Assembly (NCBI GenBank): GCA_902702965.1 | Contig: CACRXP010000303.1 | Coordinates: forward strand, 395,126 to 459,125 | Origin: Spirometra erinaceieuropaei | Taxonomy: Eukaryota > Platyhelminthes > Cestoda > Diphyllobothriidea > Diphyllobothriidae | DNA length: 64,000 nt | Direction of reading: 5' to 3' | Part shown: piece by piece, positions 53,895-64,000 of the stretch | Layout: the number at the start of each line of letters is the position of its first letter | Position numbering within the stretch: position 1 is the stretch's first letter | Notes under the pieces: model-generated | Database searches by the model: none | What the model saw: only the letters and a program-made list of their open reading frames with translations | What the model was told of the DNA's origin: nothing | Made by a program: the position numbers and the translations under genes

Positions 53895-54329
53895 GTGTCT
53901 GAACTCGTTGCAAGACACCTGAGGAAGCACCAAATTCAAGTGGCTCACAAACCGACTACCACGCTACGCAATCAGCTTGTACACCCTAAGGATAGGGTTG
54001 GCTATTTGGATAAGAAAGAAGTAGTCTATAAGATTCCATGTGGCACTTGTAATGCAGTGTATTGTGGCCAAACCGGAAAATCCGCCTCTACACGCCTACA
54101 TGAACACCAATTGGCAGTGAAGAGGCGGGACCACTTATCCCAAGTTGCCATGCATACTCTTGAAACTGGGCACAAATTCGCTTGGGATAAAACACGCATT
54201 GTCGGTTCCTGCCCATATAAGAAAGGCCGAGAATTCCTAGAGGCCATTCACTCCGATGATTCATGCATCAATCGACGCATCGACCTTGATACCATGTACA
54301 CAAGTCTCCAAGAAAAATGGAAAAGGTAA
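53895..54329 (+). CDS. GIY-YIG endonuclease of a Penelope-like element
   Basis: The 144-codon ORF carries EVVYKIPCGTCNAVYCGQTG (Cys pair and the Y..G-TG form of the YIG box, about residues 47-66), RLHEHQLAVKRRD (catalytic Arg and His region), HTLETGHKFAWDKTRIV, and REFLEAIHSDDSCINRRIDL (conserved Glu). The preceding ORF (53520-53816) carries NGYPRDFVRRC in the same frame and is joined to it except for one TGA. Such nucleases nick target DNA for this class of retroelement. The key residues look intact. Confidence 0.8.
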   Translation: MSELVARHLRKHQIQVAHKPTTTLRNQLVHPKDRVGYLDKKEVVYKIPCGTCNAVYCGQTGKSASTRLHEHQLAVKRRDHLSQVAMHTLETGHKFAWDKTRIVGSCPYKKGREFLEAIHSDDSCINRRIDLDTMYTSLQEKWKR

Positions 54330-54447
54330 TAGCCAATCACGACGTGACATCAGTCCACAGCATTAACCCATCCTCAGTCATGACAGAGCAATATCGATTT
54401 TTTTCGGCATTGTTTAAATTTTGACTGTTTCTTCACACTTACCACAC

Positions 54448-54485
54448 GTCTGAAGACGAGCTGGGGAACCAGACTCGAAAATTTA
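54448..54485 (+). ncRNA. Hammerhead-like hairpin in a Penelope terminal repeat (candidate)
   Basis: CTGAAGA (54450-54456) is followed by stem GAG/CTGG (54458-54464) paired with CCAG/CTC (54469-54476; bulged A at 54473), loop GGAA, then GAAA (54477-54480). An inverted copy is at 53631-53604. A related unit with compensating changes (CTGACGA, GAC/CTGG...CCAG/GTC, GAAA) is on the minus strand at 54623-54592. Penelope-like elements are known to carry hammerhead motifs in their terminal repeats. Helix III and the cleavage site are uncertain here. Confidence 0.5.
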
Positions 54486-54544
54486 CGAAATAAAGTTTGT
54501 TCATTTTCCCAAAGGACTCATTCTTCTTCGAAATATATATATAT

Positions 54545-56040
54545 GTTGAAGGCAGAGGCGTTGTTTGGGAAAAGGTACTTTATTGCGTGAATTTTCGACG
54601 CTGGTTCCCCAGGTCGTCGTCAGACGCAGACTGAGAGTCGATGTGGCCTACAACAGTAGTCGGTCTTTAACTCCCAAGCGTAGGAGGAAGGAGTTTGTGA
54701 AACATACGAGTAAATTTGCCGAGGTGAAATCGCTAGTGGTTGCTGTCTTCAGACGTCGTATTACTAGGTCACTTGTCACATCCTCTTGAAAGGTCAGTCT
54801 TGTAAACAAGTCTTTTTTCTGCAGTTGCCACGGTAGGCTTCGCAGTGCGCTACCCGATATTTCGGAAGACGAATCTCGCGGGGTATCCGTTTTCGCGGAG
54901 TATTTTCCGCACCTGCTGGAGTTCTGCCTCAGCGGACCCTGGAGACCAGATATGTTGTCGCATTCTAGCTCCCAATCCCTGGACTAAATTGTGTTTAATA
55001 TTTAGGGGAACAAAACTGTGAAAATGAAGGCATTTACCCGCCCAGGTTTTCTTTCCGAATATCCCTACGCTGGATACACCCATCTTTCTGCATGTGCAGA
55101 AAGACATCGAGGGACACGATTTCGTTGTCCGCCTCAGACTCTCCAGAGAGCTTTAGAGAGCGGTGTTCAGTACTAAACTTTTGGACCAAGTCGTCTGCGT
55201 CGGGGGTAAGATCCCCGTCAGGCAGAAAATATCGTCCAAGAAACGTACCTAGACGTCAAGGTTATTAATAGTATCGTGTAACCTCCTATTCTCGTTTTTT
55301 CTCATGAAAACATTTGCGAGGAACGGACCAAGCGGTGAGCCCAACGCTAGCCCGTCTATTTGCCTGTGTATTCAACCATTGGATAGAAGTCAAACATTTT
55401 TGTGCAGCGTGTCAGTAGTTCTTTTAATGTTTCCTCTGGCATGCCGATATGGTAGTTTCACATCGCGGATAACGCCACAGAGGTAATTTAATGTTTCTCT
55501 CATGGGTACGTTAGTAAACAGTGATGGTACGTCGAATGGCAGCATCCCTCGTCTGTCAGCGTTGATATTCTTGATAGCCTCGACAACCCCTTTCGAGTTC
55601 TTCAAATTTTGAGGGCACAAATGACTTTACAGTGACTTTACTTGTTCCTCATATCGGATATTAAACGTAGTGGTAGCTCGTGTTTATGAATTTTTGGGAG
55701 GCTGTGCATTCTGGGTATCGCCGTGCCCACTGGTCTTAGTCGCTCGAATTCTTTTCCGGACAAATGACCCTCTTTGTGGAGGAATTTGAGAACCATCGTC
55801 AACTGGCCTTCGACGGCCTCAGTGCGGTCCTCCTCGTTCCCGGATTTCGAGGATTTGATACGATCCGACAAGCTTGCCTCTGGTTTCGCTACTCAGTCTT
55901 TTCCATCCATCCGTGCAACTCCCGAGCCCTTATCGGGCCTAGTTAGCACAATATCTTTGTTTTTATGAAATCTCCTAGGAATATCGTGATGGGCCCTTGT
56001 CGAGGCACCTTTTTTTCTTGGAGCCTTCCTTAAATACTGT
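54545..56040 (-). mobile_element. Penelope-like element, antisense, with RT but nuclease deleted
   Basis: On the minus strand, in order: RPDKGSG-like start (about 55960), 55871-55638 with RPVGTAIPRMHSLPKIHKHELPL, 55620-55390 with MLPFDVPSLFTNVP (motif A Asp), GLALGSPLGPFLANVFMRKN (motif B-like, about 55370-55307), 55107-54850 with RKILRENGYPARFVFRNIG, and a linker to about 54670. The terminal repeat (54640-54545) with its hairpin follows directly, so the GIY-YIG domain is missing. Dead through stops and frameshifts. Confidence 0.8.
55390..55871 (-). pseudogene. Penelope-like reverse transcriptase segments
   Basis: Two frames, 55871-55638 and 55620-55390, cover the fingers and motif A of the Penelope RT: PRMHSLPKIHK, then FDVPSLFTNVPMRETLNYL. 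A TGA/TAA-bearing junction at about 55621-55640 loses the RPI-type block between them. No intact frame remains. Confidence 0.78.
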
Positions 56041-59035
56041 TAGCAGCAATTAATCGTGGCTGACTTAAGATAATTAACTTTTCCAGACCCACTAGGTTTT
56101 TGATCGGTAGTCTGCCTCAATGGTCATAACACGCCGACCTCGTCATGCTGGTAGCGTGGGAACAATGACTTTTAATAGCCCCTGAATCACTTATTAACCC
56201 CGTAAACTTCTAATATTTTCAATTTCTATGTAAGTGTATTGGCCTGATGATGAGTTGCCGAAAATATGTGTTTACTAAATTGACTTTTCAAGTGTAACAT
56301 GGGAATATTAACAGAACAAGATTTTCTGTTGAGAATATGAAAGAAGAGTAGAGCCTTGGTTGAAGGAGTTGATGTCTCTGGGCCTCCGAACTTGTCTAGG
56401 AATCAGCACCTAGAAAGGTGAGTAGAACAACGCGAGGAGCAGACCAAAACCTGAAACTGATCCGTCAGCTCGACTTCATGTACCGCGAATGCTCTTCATG
56501 ACAGTCGACCAGCAAGCCGGGTCGGTCTGTATCCTGGAGACAGTCGAGATTTGAGCATGCCCCTCGTGCTTTTAGGCCTACTACGAGGACACCGGGTCCT
56601 CGGAGGACTCTCTTATGTCCTCGGAGTTGGAGTTGTGAGAACCGGTCATAGGAGCACGAAGCAAAACATCGAAATCTCTTCAGACAGCCAAATATTTTCA
56701 ATTTCTGTTAAAATTTAAAGGGCATATTTCCATGTTTCGTATTGTATTTCATTGTTTTGGTTTTTCACGTACACATTACATCCTGTTATTTGGAAATACC
56801 AGGTCACAAACGATGAACTATAATTGAAAGCCACAGTTTCGTTCAAACTCAAAGTTGCCTATGCCAACTATGTGGAAGTCTAAGGATGAATAGTTGGTAA
56901 TTCCCACTGGCGTCTTTGCAGTGCCAAAGGAATTTGAATCGATAGATGAATTCTAATTTCCCTAATCGCGTTTTGAGGACTTATCAAGGAAACACCAGAA
57001 ACTTGAATTTGCTCGTAGGTAAGTTTTTCGGAATCCGTATAGCTTATACTCCCCCAAACTGCTCAAAACCTCTGTCTCCATCCAGACAATTGTGCATCGC
57101 GTATGTTAATTCCGCTCCTCAGTAGACAGAGGAGGCAAGCGGAACTTTTGCAGCGGATGCTATTGACGACCGTTCCCTTTTCCTGCGAGTGTTTGCGAAT
57201 CAGAAAGAGGGGAAAATCGGCTGGTTCACGGCTCTGACAGATTTGGATGCGTTAATGCACTTCGTATCGCCTCGGGTGCGCGCACTCGAAGGGCTTCGCT
57301 GCTCGAAATCATCCCCATGGGAAATAGCCATCTGGTTTATGCAAATTCTCCGGGTGGATCAGCCAAAAACCTACCGATCCCTCAACACTCTCTCGCATGC
57401 TGACGGTTGGCCTCATTTGGCTGACTGGAGTATGCGCTAAAAAGACGGGTTGCAAGCACCTGTTTTTCATAACTTCTCACCTGGTCTGTTCGGTTATTTA
57501 ACAAGTTTACATTTGTGTGTAAAACATAAAAGCGGCCTGACAAACTCGTTAGGCACGCGCAAGTGACACACGATAGACGAAGGCCTTAAACATCGCCGGT
57601 CGCTGAGCGAGGCGACCGACGGCCTCGGAGCGACCAATGACGTAGAGGAGAGCGGAGCCACTATTGGAGCATCTTTCATTATTACAATCTCTTCGGAGGC
57701 TGCCAGCCAATGAGGCGACTCCAGCCAACTCAAGAATCAGTGCAAGGCTGCAATGACCTTTTTTATGAGATCCTGCTGTCGCTACCGCTTTCTGGGCCCC
57801 TGCGTCCACGCACCCATGCAGTCGACGTGGTTTGATCTTGTCAGTGAAAGGAAGAGCGACGTAAATGAAGCACAAGTCTGCTTCACTGTCAGCCAACCTT
57901 GTACGTCAGTTAGTACTGGTCCTAAACGCTTGCCATGAACGAAATACCACCTGCTTGTCAACCTCTCTTCTGAATTGTGAGTTTTTTCAAACCCGAGGAA
58001 GCCAAGGCGTACTACAAGTAAGACTCTGAATTAAAATATGCAATGACGACTGAAGTGGAACATCGGAAGCCGCCAGTGGGAAGGAATTGGTGATTTTCAA
58101 ATCCCAAAATTTTATGAGATCGAAGCAGTAGCTTCAACATTTGATTCGGCCTCTTTTCTCGTTGATTTTTTTCTGTTTCGCATTCCAAAAGCCGGAGCCC
58201 AGTGCGATGTGTGTCTTCTAAGTGTTAAACGACAGTTTTCGAATCGAAGCATTCTAGGAGCTGAGTAACTTCCATGGCGTTGCTGTCGAAGCCGGATTCT
58301 CCTCGCCCAGGACCGCTACTTCGTTGACGCGGCGAGGGTGATGTGCTTCGCAACGCATTTTGTCTACCTTTTTATTTTAGTTTGCCGTAGGAGATCGGTT
58401 TTTACCTGTTTATTGCTCCGAGGACGAGGGAGAATCGGTCGCAGGAATAAAAACTTTGTTCTTCCGGGGTTTCCGCAGCCTACTCGAGCACACCATCTGG
58501 GGTGACAACAGTTTGAGGTAGCGGGCGCATCGACTGTAGTGGCTATGCCAACTACACAAACGCTAAAACTGACGGCTTTCGCGTTAAGTGCTGTTTCTCC
58601 GTTCCGTGCGTGCTGTTAATGACCGCGAATTCATCACTGCTGTTGGCAATTGAGGGGATTATTAGTCAGCGTTTTGGTTTATCAGTCAGTCGGATACGTC
58701 CTATGTGGCCTAGCGCTTGAGATGGGGGAAGGGGCGAACCACTGTGCTTGCCGACAGATTGCGAGCCGAAAAACCGTGACGAAAGCCATACGCGACAGAC
58801 GGGACTGTTGCCACCTCTGAAAAATGCGGTCTTATTAAAGGCCGGGCCCGTCCGAGGGACCGGCAATTTGCGACTTGACATAATTTCCTATCATTGCTGA
58901 TGTGTGTGCATGTGGCAGGTTGCTGGGGGAGTAAACTATCTACATCTCGGGAGTCCTTAAACGACTCCAGACGCTTCTTATCGTGACAATGGATTTTTCA
59001 TCCTCAGCAGTTGGTCCCGGATGGCCGACGCGGTT
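56041..59035. other. Unassigned sequence
   Basis: No gene is recognised. The ORF at 57189-57440 and those near 57500-57900 have no family features. A weak match to the element A 3' UTR occurs near 57735-57765 (gcaaggctgcaatgacct). Confidence 0.35.
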
Positions 59036-59320
59036 CTACGTGTGCTTCTGGCTCCCCAATGCTATAAGAATGCGGGTTCTCGACGAGAAGGAGCGCTCGG
59101 CAGGACTTAGACCCCATGCGGGTCGGCCTGTCGTCCCGTTTTTCGGCAGGCACTGTTTGACAGAATATTGTGGGTAGCTATTCGCCCGGAGCACCTGTCG
59201 AAGGTAGCATCGCTTAGCAATTTTGTATTTTATCTCACTACACTGCCGCTTATAAAGTCGATACAGCGCACTCTTGCAGCCACTTTTATGGCTGATTGGA
59301 GGGTTGCCGTCAATGCCCAA
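59036..59320 (-). pseudogene. Penelope-like element linker fragment, antisense
   Basis: The minus-strand frame contains SALYRLYKRQCSEIKYKIAK and LRQVLRANSYPQYSVKQCL, which parallels the L.x.NGYP..FV block before the nuclease in the copies at 53750 and 54860. The rest does not align, so the call is tentative. Confidence 0.45.
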
Positions 59321-59483
59321 TAGCTTTGTCGCATTTCTTGCAAAAAGGGCGACTTACGAATGTTTGCCAGTGGAATATCGACTAGAATACTCGGAAAGGG
59401 AGTTCGCATCCGTGCGATTGAACAACTTCTTTGTCGCACAGGTGACGTGTGAGACAAGAAGAGGGTAATAGCAGTTATTTAAC

Positions 59484-60361
59484 ACCGCACAGAGACTGGC
59501 GAACCAGTTACTAGAAAGCCTACATACACTCGACGCATCCTCCTCAACCGCCCTCACTGCCCTTGCAAATTCGGCCATTGCATGAGCCTGCTAGATCACA
59601 TGCGCATTCACGAAAAATCATGATAGACAGGCGTCGACTACACCGCATCATCACACCTTCCCTGACCAGCAGCTGCACCACTTTATGAGTAGTGCGTCTT
59701 TGCCGCTGTGCGGCTGCTGGTTGGACTCGAGAGAGAGAGAGAGAGTCCATAAGGCACAACGGCACGAGTGAGTTCCGTAGGAACGATCGGGGAGCGCTCC
59801 CTACCAGTGCATCTCAGTCGATGACTGACTGGTTACCCAGCCTTTGAAAGGTGATGGTCCAGGCTAAATGCAGGGTTGCGTGTCACGCTTCTTGGCCTCA
59901 AGGATTGTGAGCATCTGCTATGCCATGATCAGCAAACCATGGTCCTCGCAGCCTGATGTATGCTAGCAGTTCTCTGGCACCTAATTTCATGCCGGTTGAT
60001 TCGCCTACGTCCCCGCCGGACATACAGGTCGTGAGCAAAGCTGTCTTGTCGTCCTCGTCTTTTTGATCCGCTGTGATGTTGTTGCTGGTTAAAATCCTGG
60101 TCAAGTATTTGTTGTGGAGGAAGGGGTGTGGTGGTACGCCTAGTTGCGGGTCCGATCATGTCAGCCGCCTACGCCCTCTTCGCCTCCGGTCTTCTTGACT
60201 ATGTCTTGACATCGAGCTTGGGCTGGGAGGAGAAGAGAGTGCGGTAGATGCCATGCAAGTCTATTCCCATTACAAACTAATTCACGTACAAATCGACTTG
60301 CCTGCTCCCACCTTGCTTTGAAGCCCAGGGTGGACATTGTCGACAACGACGGTCGAACTGG
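59484..60361 (+). mobile_element. Element A copy 5: zinc-finger scrap and subfamily-2 3' UTR
   Basis: The CDS scrap 59484-59624 reads RTETGEPVTRKPTYTRR, then HCPCKFGHCMSLLDHMRIHEKS and a stop. The 3' UTR (with atgccatgatcagcaaacca at 59920-59939) is shared with the complement of 44926-44945, and a GA run lies at 59731-59746. The terminal block 60280-60361 (gcccagggtggacattgtcg) is shared with all copies. Confidence 0.75.
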
Positions 60362-61039
60362 CATGGACAGGCAATTGTGTCCATTTTTAGGCAGTGCTAT
60401 GACCGAATGAGCAGTGTGTACTAATCTGAAACAGTTATCGTCTTGAGCTCTCCATCTTTGTCGCTCAATCTCTTATCCGCAAAAATATCCTCGGTATGAC
60501 AATATTTGACAAGTATACAACCTCTTGCCCCTGATATTTGCTCTCTAGAACCATTTGCTGTCATACGTTTACCCCCCTCCCCCTAACCTGGTAACTGGTC
60601 TTCTGATCTCAGAAGTATTTATCACTCCTTGAACAACCCAGTCACGTTCAGTAAACTCTGCGTCCTCCTAAGTTCTGCAGAACCTCAAAATATCGCAAGC
60701 AACAAACGATCGGGCTGGAATGATGTCATCCAGTGTTTTGAAGGTGGTGAACACGAGCACAGAACCGGTTAAACGGAAGGGGAAGTAGATGATCTATCAG
60801 TTGACTGAGGGGTAAATTGTGCAGGTAAAAAAGCCTACCTGGAACAAGGGGAGAACGGTCAAGACGTTGCCGCTCCGCAGATATCTTAGCACGCGATGCG
60901 TTTACGTGCTATTGGTTAACCAAATGTTGACGACGATTGATTGGACAGATATTAACGGCCACAAGGCAGTACAGATAGGGATGGCATAAAAAATGTAGAT
61001 TCCAATGTTTTGGACTTTCAGCCAGTGCTTCAGCTAACG
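60362..61039. other. Unassigned sequence
   Basis: Nothing recognised. Confidence 0.4.
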
Positions 61040-61245
61040 GTGTGGTAAATCACTGAGTATTTGTGTACCACTGACTGCCTGTTGGCAACTTATCAATGTT
61101 ACGCAGTTATTCAGCATTAATTGATGGATTTTAGCCCAAACATTCATATCACCTTTCGGAGCGAGCCTAAAAAACCTTTGTTCTGAAATAATTTAATCTG
61201 CTTTTGCGCATTAATTTCCGAGGAAACTGAAAAAAGGCAACACTA
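61040..61245 (+). repeat. Dispersed repeat, copy 2
   Basis: Collinear with 33300-33490 (ctgcctgt, tacgcagttat, agcccaaacattcat, attaatttccgaggaaact). Not coding. Confidence 0.55.
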
Positions 61246-62359
61246 TTCTGACGGCTAAGCGAGGTAGATTTTTCGAAAAAAAGTAAGCCCGCCCATCTCT
61301 GGTACGAACGACTCTGCGTCCCGTCAATCTGCGTGCATCAATGGGCGAATTTCACACGTAGCTCGACGATCCACTAACCAGTCGCTTTAGCAGACCAACA
61401 AGCCGCTGAGTGAAATCTGCCTCCATCAAGAACCAGAGAGTCCTCCTTTCCTGAACCCAGCTCTCCGAGCGTGCGTGGCCGGCCGAAACTGCCTGCAGTG
61501 TCGCATTGCCTTCTAGAAAATCATGAAACCCGATGGAGGCTGAGCGTGCTCATGGCGTCACGGTAAGATAATGGGCGGCGAGACTATGCGCAGTGCTCTT
61601 ACTTTATGGCCGATCTAAACACAGCTTTCGACGTCTTGAGGGCCATCAACCACCCCCCAACCCCCAGCCCCCCTTTAGTAGGCGGACGATCTCAATGGGC
61701 AGGCCAGAAATAGCCAACGTCTCTGCAGACAAACCGCTTCTGCGTTTACTACGCTGAGCTTTAACTAACAATGGTAGACATCTGTCGCATATTCGGCCGG
61801 ACATGGAAAAGCCGACAGGCGCGCCCGATATTAAGAAATTCCAGACGCCGACTGACCAATTTTCAACAACCGGAGGAGAAATAAATCTGACCTCCTGACT
61901 TTGAAGTCAGATGCTTCATTAGTGGACAACTTTTTCCCGAGTTATAAGTGATAAAAACACATTAGGAATTACGATTCTCAGAAGCAGGCAATAACGCTGA
62001 GGTTAATAGGCGGCCGAAACTCTGTCATGCTGGGCATTCCGAAATAAGGTTGGAGGGGCGGAAGATCCTTCAGGAAACCAAAGATGGCTCAAAGTTTGTC
62101 CATCTTTTGCAGCCTTCCTATCGCTCGTTCTTAAAAGCTCGCAACACACCCCCAGTCATTTCATCTGGCGGCTGCGCCGTTGTTAAGAGGTCAAAATTTC
62201 AAAGGGAACTTCCCCCACATTCCGATGGTGGTCAGTTTCAAAATCTGATTTCAAATTTAAAGCAGGATCTTTTGGACGACAAGCTTAAGCATAGCCATTC
62301 TTGTTTTTTTAAGGGAATGGAGATCTTTAATCATCTTCATTATTTATTTGAATAAATAA
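61246..62359. other. Unassigned sequence with one open frame
   Basis: The ORF at 62050-62355 (101 codons, Lys/Ser-rich) ends beside an AATAAATAAA run and the fold-back repeat. It has no recognised domain and is not called a gene. Confidence 0.35.
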
Positions 62360-63347
62360 AGTAGGTGGGCTAACTCATGAAATGTCAACCGAAATTCCGA
62401 AGTGCGTGTTCGTTTCGAAAAGATTGATTAAGTAGGGTTGCAAAACTAGTCCTCATGCAACATAATTCTATAATAATTCAATTACCTCAGGATGCCGGCT
62501 TTTGACCGAACTTCTTTCTAGCTTCATTCAAAAACTATATTCTGTAAGAAATGACTACATAGGCAGCATCTATTTTGTCATTGATTTTCGATGCTCTTAA
62601 ATATTGAATTGTGTTTCATAGAAAACATACATAAAAATATTCATTCTTTTGCTCCGTCGGTAGAGAATGACGTCTTCTTCCAATTTTATACTCGAAGAAG
62701 GGATATACTTGGCTTTTCAAAAACTTTTTAATTTCCCGAATAATACTGAACCTTGACTCGCCGTTACACTTGCATTCAGGGTTTCTAAACTACAAGCCGT
62801 ATATTTTGCGCGTACGGAAAACAATACATTTCTTTACGGAATTAAGAGGAGACTATATGCGGCTCATAAAATTTAGCGGTGGATTTGAACCATATTGTTA
62901 ACTTTAGAAGCCACATTGATAAATGCAGAGATATGACGATTTATGAACTGTCATTTCGCGGTATTAAAAAATCTCCCTTTTATAAACTTTTAAACCGAAT
63001 TATTCCCTTCGTTCAAGTAGAAAATTTAAAGAAGACGCAATTTTCTACCAAACGAGTAAAAGAATAGGCACTTTATGTATGTATTCTATGAAACATAATT
63101 AAGTATTTAAGGGCATCGAAAATAAATCACAAAATGCATGCTTCCTATGTAGTCATTTCTTACAGAGTATAGTTTTTGAATGACGCCAGCAAGAAGTTCT
63201 TTCGAAAGCCGACATCGTGAGGTAACTGAATTATTATAGAATTATGTTACATGATGATTAGTTTTGCAATTCTACATAACTATTATTTTCAAAACGAAAA
63301 CGCAATTCGGAATTTCGGTTGACTTTTCATGAGTTAGCCCACCTACT
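62360..63347. repeat. Large fold-back: arms of about 400 bp around an approximately 170-bp centre
   Basis: The left arm starts GTAGGTGGGCTAACTCATGA (62361-62380) and the right arm ends with its complement (63327-63346). Similarity runs inward to about 62770 and 62930: aacataattctataataatt, aagaaatgactacatagg and tgtttcatagaa are shared. The arms differ at perhaps 15-20% of sites, so the structure is old. The ORF at 62879-63067 is in the centre and inner right arm and is unrecognised. Confidence 0.85.
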
Positions 63348-63710
63348 GTATATCCAAACAAAACTGCTTTCCATGTAACTGGAGGAAAGACGAACTGTGG
63401 AGGAGTGAAGACTTTTTTCCATTCAACGCGGTGACAGAGAAGATTTCGATAACGTAGGGACCTTTCAAGGACCCATTTTCTCCCCCTGTTTACTGCGTCC
63501 CCGCCTCCGCATCCTCCGCTCTCTCTGAAACGCGGTCGTCATGTTCCCTTTGCTTGGATTTTCCTACGCTCCATTCCTTTTAAATTGGCCTTCGACCTGA
63601 TTAGGGGCCGTGATGTGCCAGCGCCTCTGCTTATGCTCACCACAAGGGCACCCAGCATGCCGACTATTCCGCCCGTACGTTCCGGCGGCGAGGCAGATGC
63701 ACTGACGCCG
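63348..63710. other. Unassigned sequence
   Basis: No gene or repeat is recognised. Confidence 0.4.
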
Positions 63711-64000
63711 CTTGACAGTTCGGACGTCGTTGCCAACGGTGCCCACCGTGTGCTCCACAGCAGGATGAGAGCAGGGACGGTGACTCGCATGTGACTTAAT
63801 TTATGCTGGTGACAGACTTTCGCGTCATCTACCTCATCCTCCGCTCCTTCTCCCCACCTGGGTCTGGTGTCAGAACAGACTCTAGAAGACCAGAGGCGGG
63901 AGAGGACGCAGGTGGCTGGCACGGCGTAAACCCGCTCACAGGCGTACCTTCACACCCTCTGGTCCACAACAACCGCTTGGTCAGGATTGTATACACCAAA
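63711..64000 (-). mobile_element. Element A copy 6: 3' end, antisense, cut by the window edge
   Basis: On the minus strand: gtgaaggtacgcc, gcctctggtcttctagagtc, then ctgtggagcacacggtgggc and gtccgaactgtcaagcggcg. This matches the last 250 bp of element A1 (5570-5818). The copy continues beyond the window. Confidence 0.7.

Larger units (their letters stand above)
53540..54532 (+). mobile_element. Penelope-like element bracketed by inverted terminal repeats
   Basis: The left arm (53540-53635) is the inverted copy of the right arm (54448-54532). Both hold tttcgtaaattttcgagtct or its complement, and the ctggggaaccag hairpin. Between them one frame (0 mod 3) runs from about 53640 to 54329, broken only by a TGA at 53814-53816. 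It encodes the linker region and a GIY-YIG nuclease; the RT is missing. Confidence 0.82.

Noticed and set aside
57540..57770. Possible element A 3' UTR copy (gcaaggctgcaatgacct)
   Set aside because: Only a short match is legible and the rest does not follow the element's order.
62050..62355. 101-codon ORF next to the fold-back
   Set aside because: No domain, no context; an AATAAA follows, but that is common in AT-rich sequence.
1..64000. CRISPR arrays, operons, bacterial promoters, tRNA and rRNA genes
   Set aside because: The window is eukaryotic with spliced coding exons; no regularly spaced direct repeats of CRISPR type, and no tRNA or rRNA signature was recognised by eye.

Overview
This is eukaryotic DNA with one spliced host gene surrounded by dense, mostly dead transposable elements. 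It is intron-rich and has TTAGGG-like blocks, microsatellites and a 136-base N gap at 45626-45761. The element set (EN-RT retrotransposons with C2H2 zinc-finger tails, CR1/Jockey-like and RTE-like LINEs, Penelope-like elements with GIY-YIG nucleases, a mariner) and the style of the proteins fit a flatworm, most likely a tapeworm of the diphyllobothriidean type. That assignment is inference from recognition, not from a search.

The host gene is UPF3 (Smg-4/UPF3 family, nonsense-mediated mRNA decay) on the + strand, 19369-36515. Five coding exons (19369-19602, 25948-26325, 31558-31876, 32410-32911, 36350-36515) join in frame to 532 codons plus stop. All have AG acceptors and GT donors, and AATAAA lies at 36608. 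The N-terminal UPF3 (RRM-like) domain is clear. The C-terminus is RGG-rich instead of showing a recognisable exon-junction-complex-binding motif. Introns 1, 2 and 4 are packed with transposon debris.

Layout. 1-5818: an EN-RT-zinc-finger LINE ('element A') with an antisense CR1-like element (B1) nested inside it. 5821-6281: a small inverted-repeat element. 6985-9690 (C) and about 10700-14060 (D): decayed CR1/Jockey-like LINEs. 15000-19345: mostly unassigned, with one antisense RT scrap. 19346-36630: UPF3 with its intronic transposons. 37300-44450: degenerate TTAGGG-like blocks, a roughly 165-bp tandem repeat, a long GAA tract, and two Penelope-like nuclease pieces. 44500-47820: several copies of element A in both orientations. 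50690-59320: a cluster of Penelope-like elements. 59484-60361 and 63711-64000: further element A tails. 62360-63347: a large fold-back repeat.

The best candidates for something little described are: short Penelope-like units whose GIY-YIG ORF is bracketed by inverted terminal repeats (41299-42026 and 53540-54532); hammerhead-ribozyme-like hairpins in the Penelope termini and at 6489-6522 and 12904-12937; an internally deleted element A copy (46080-47818); and a TRIM-like TG...CA direct-repeat unit in UPF3 intron 1.
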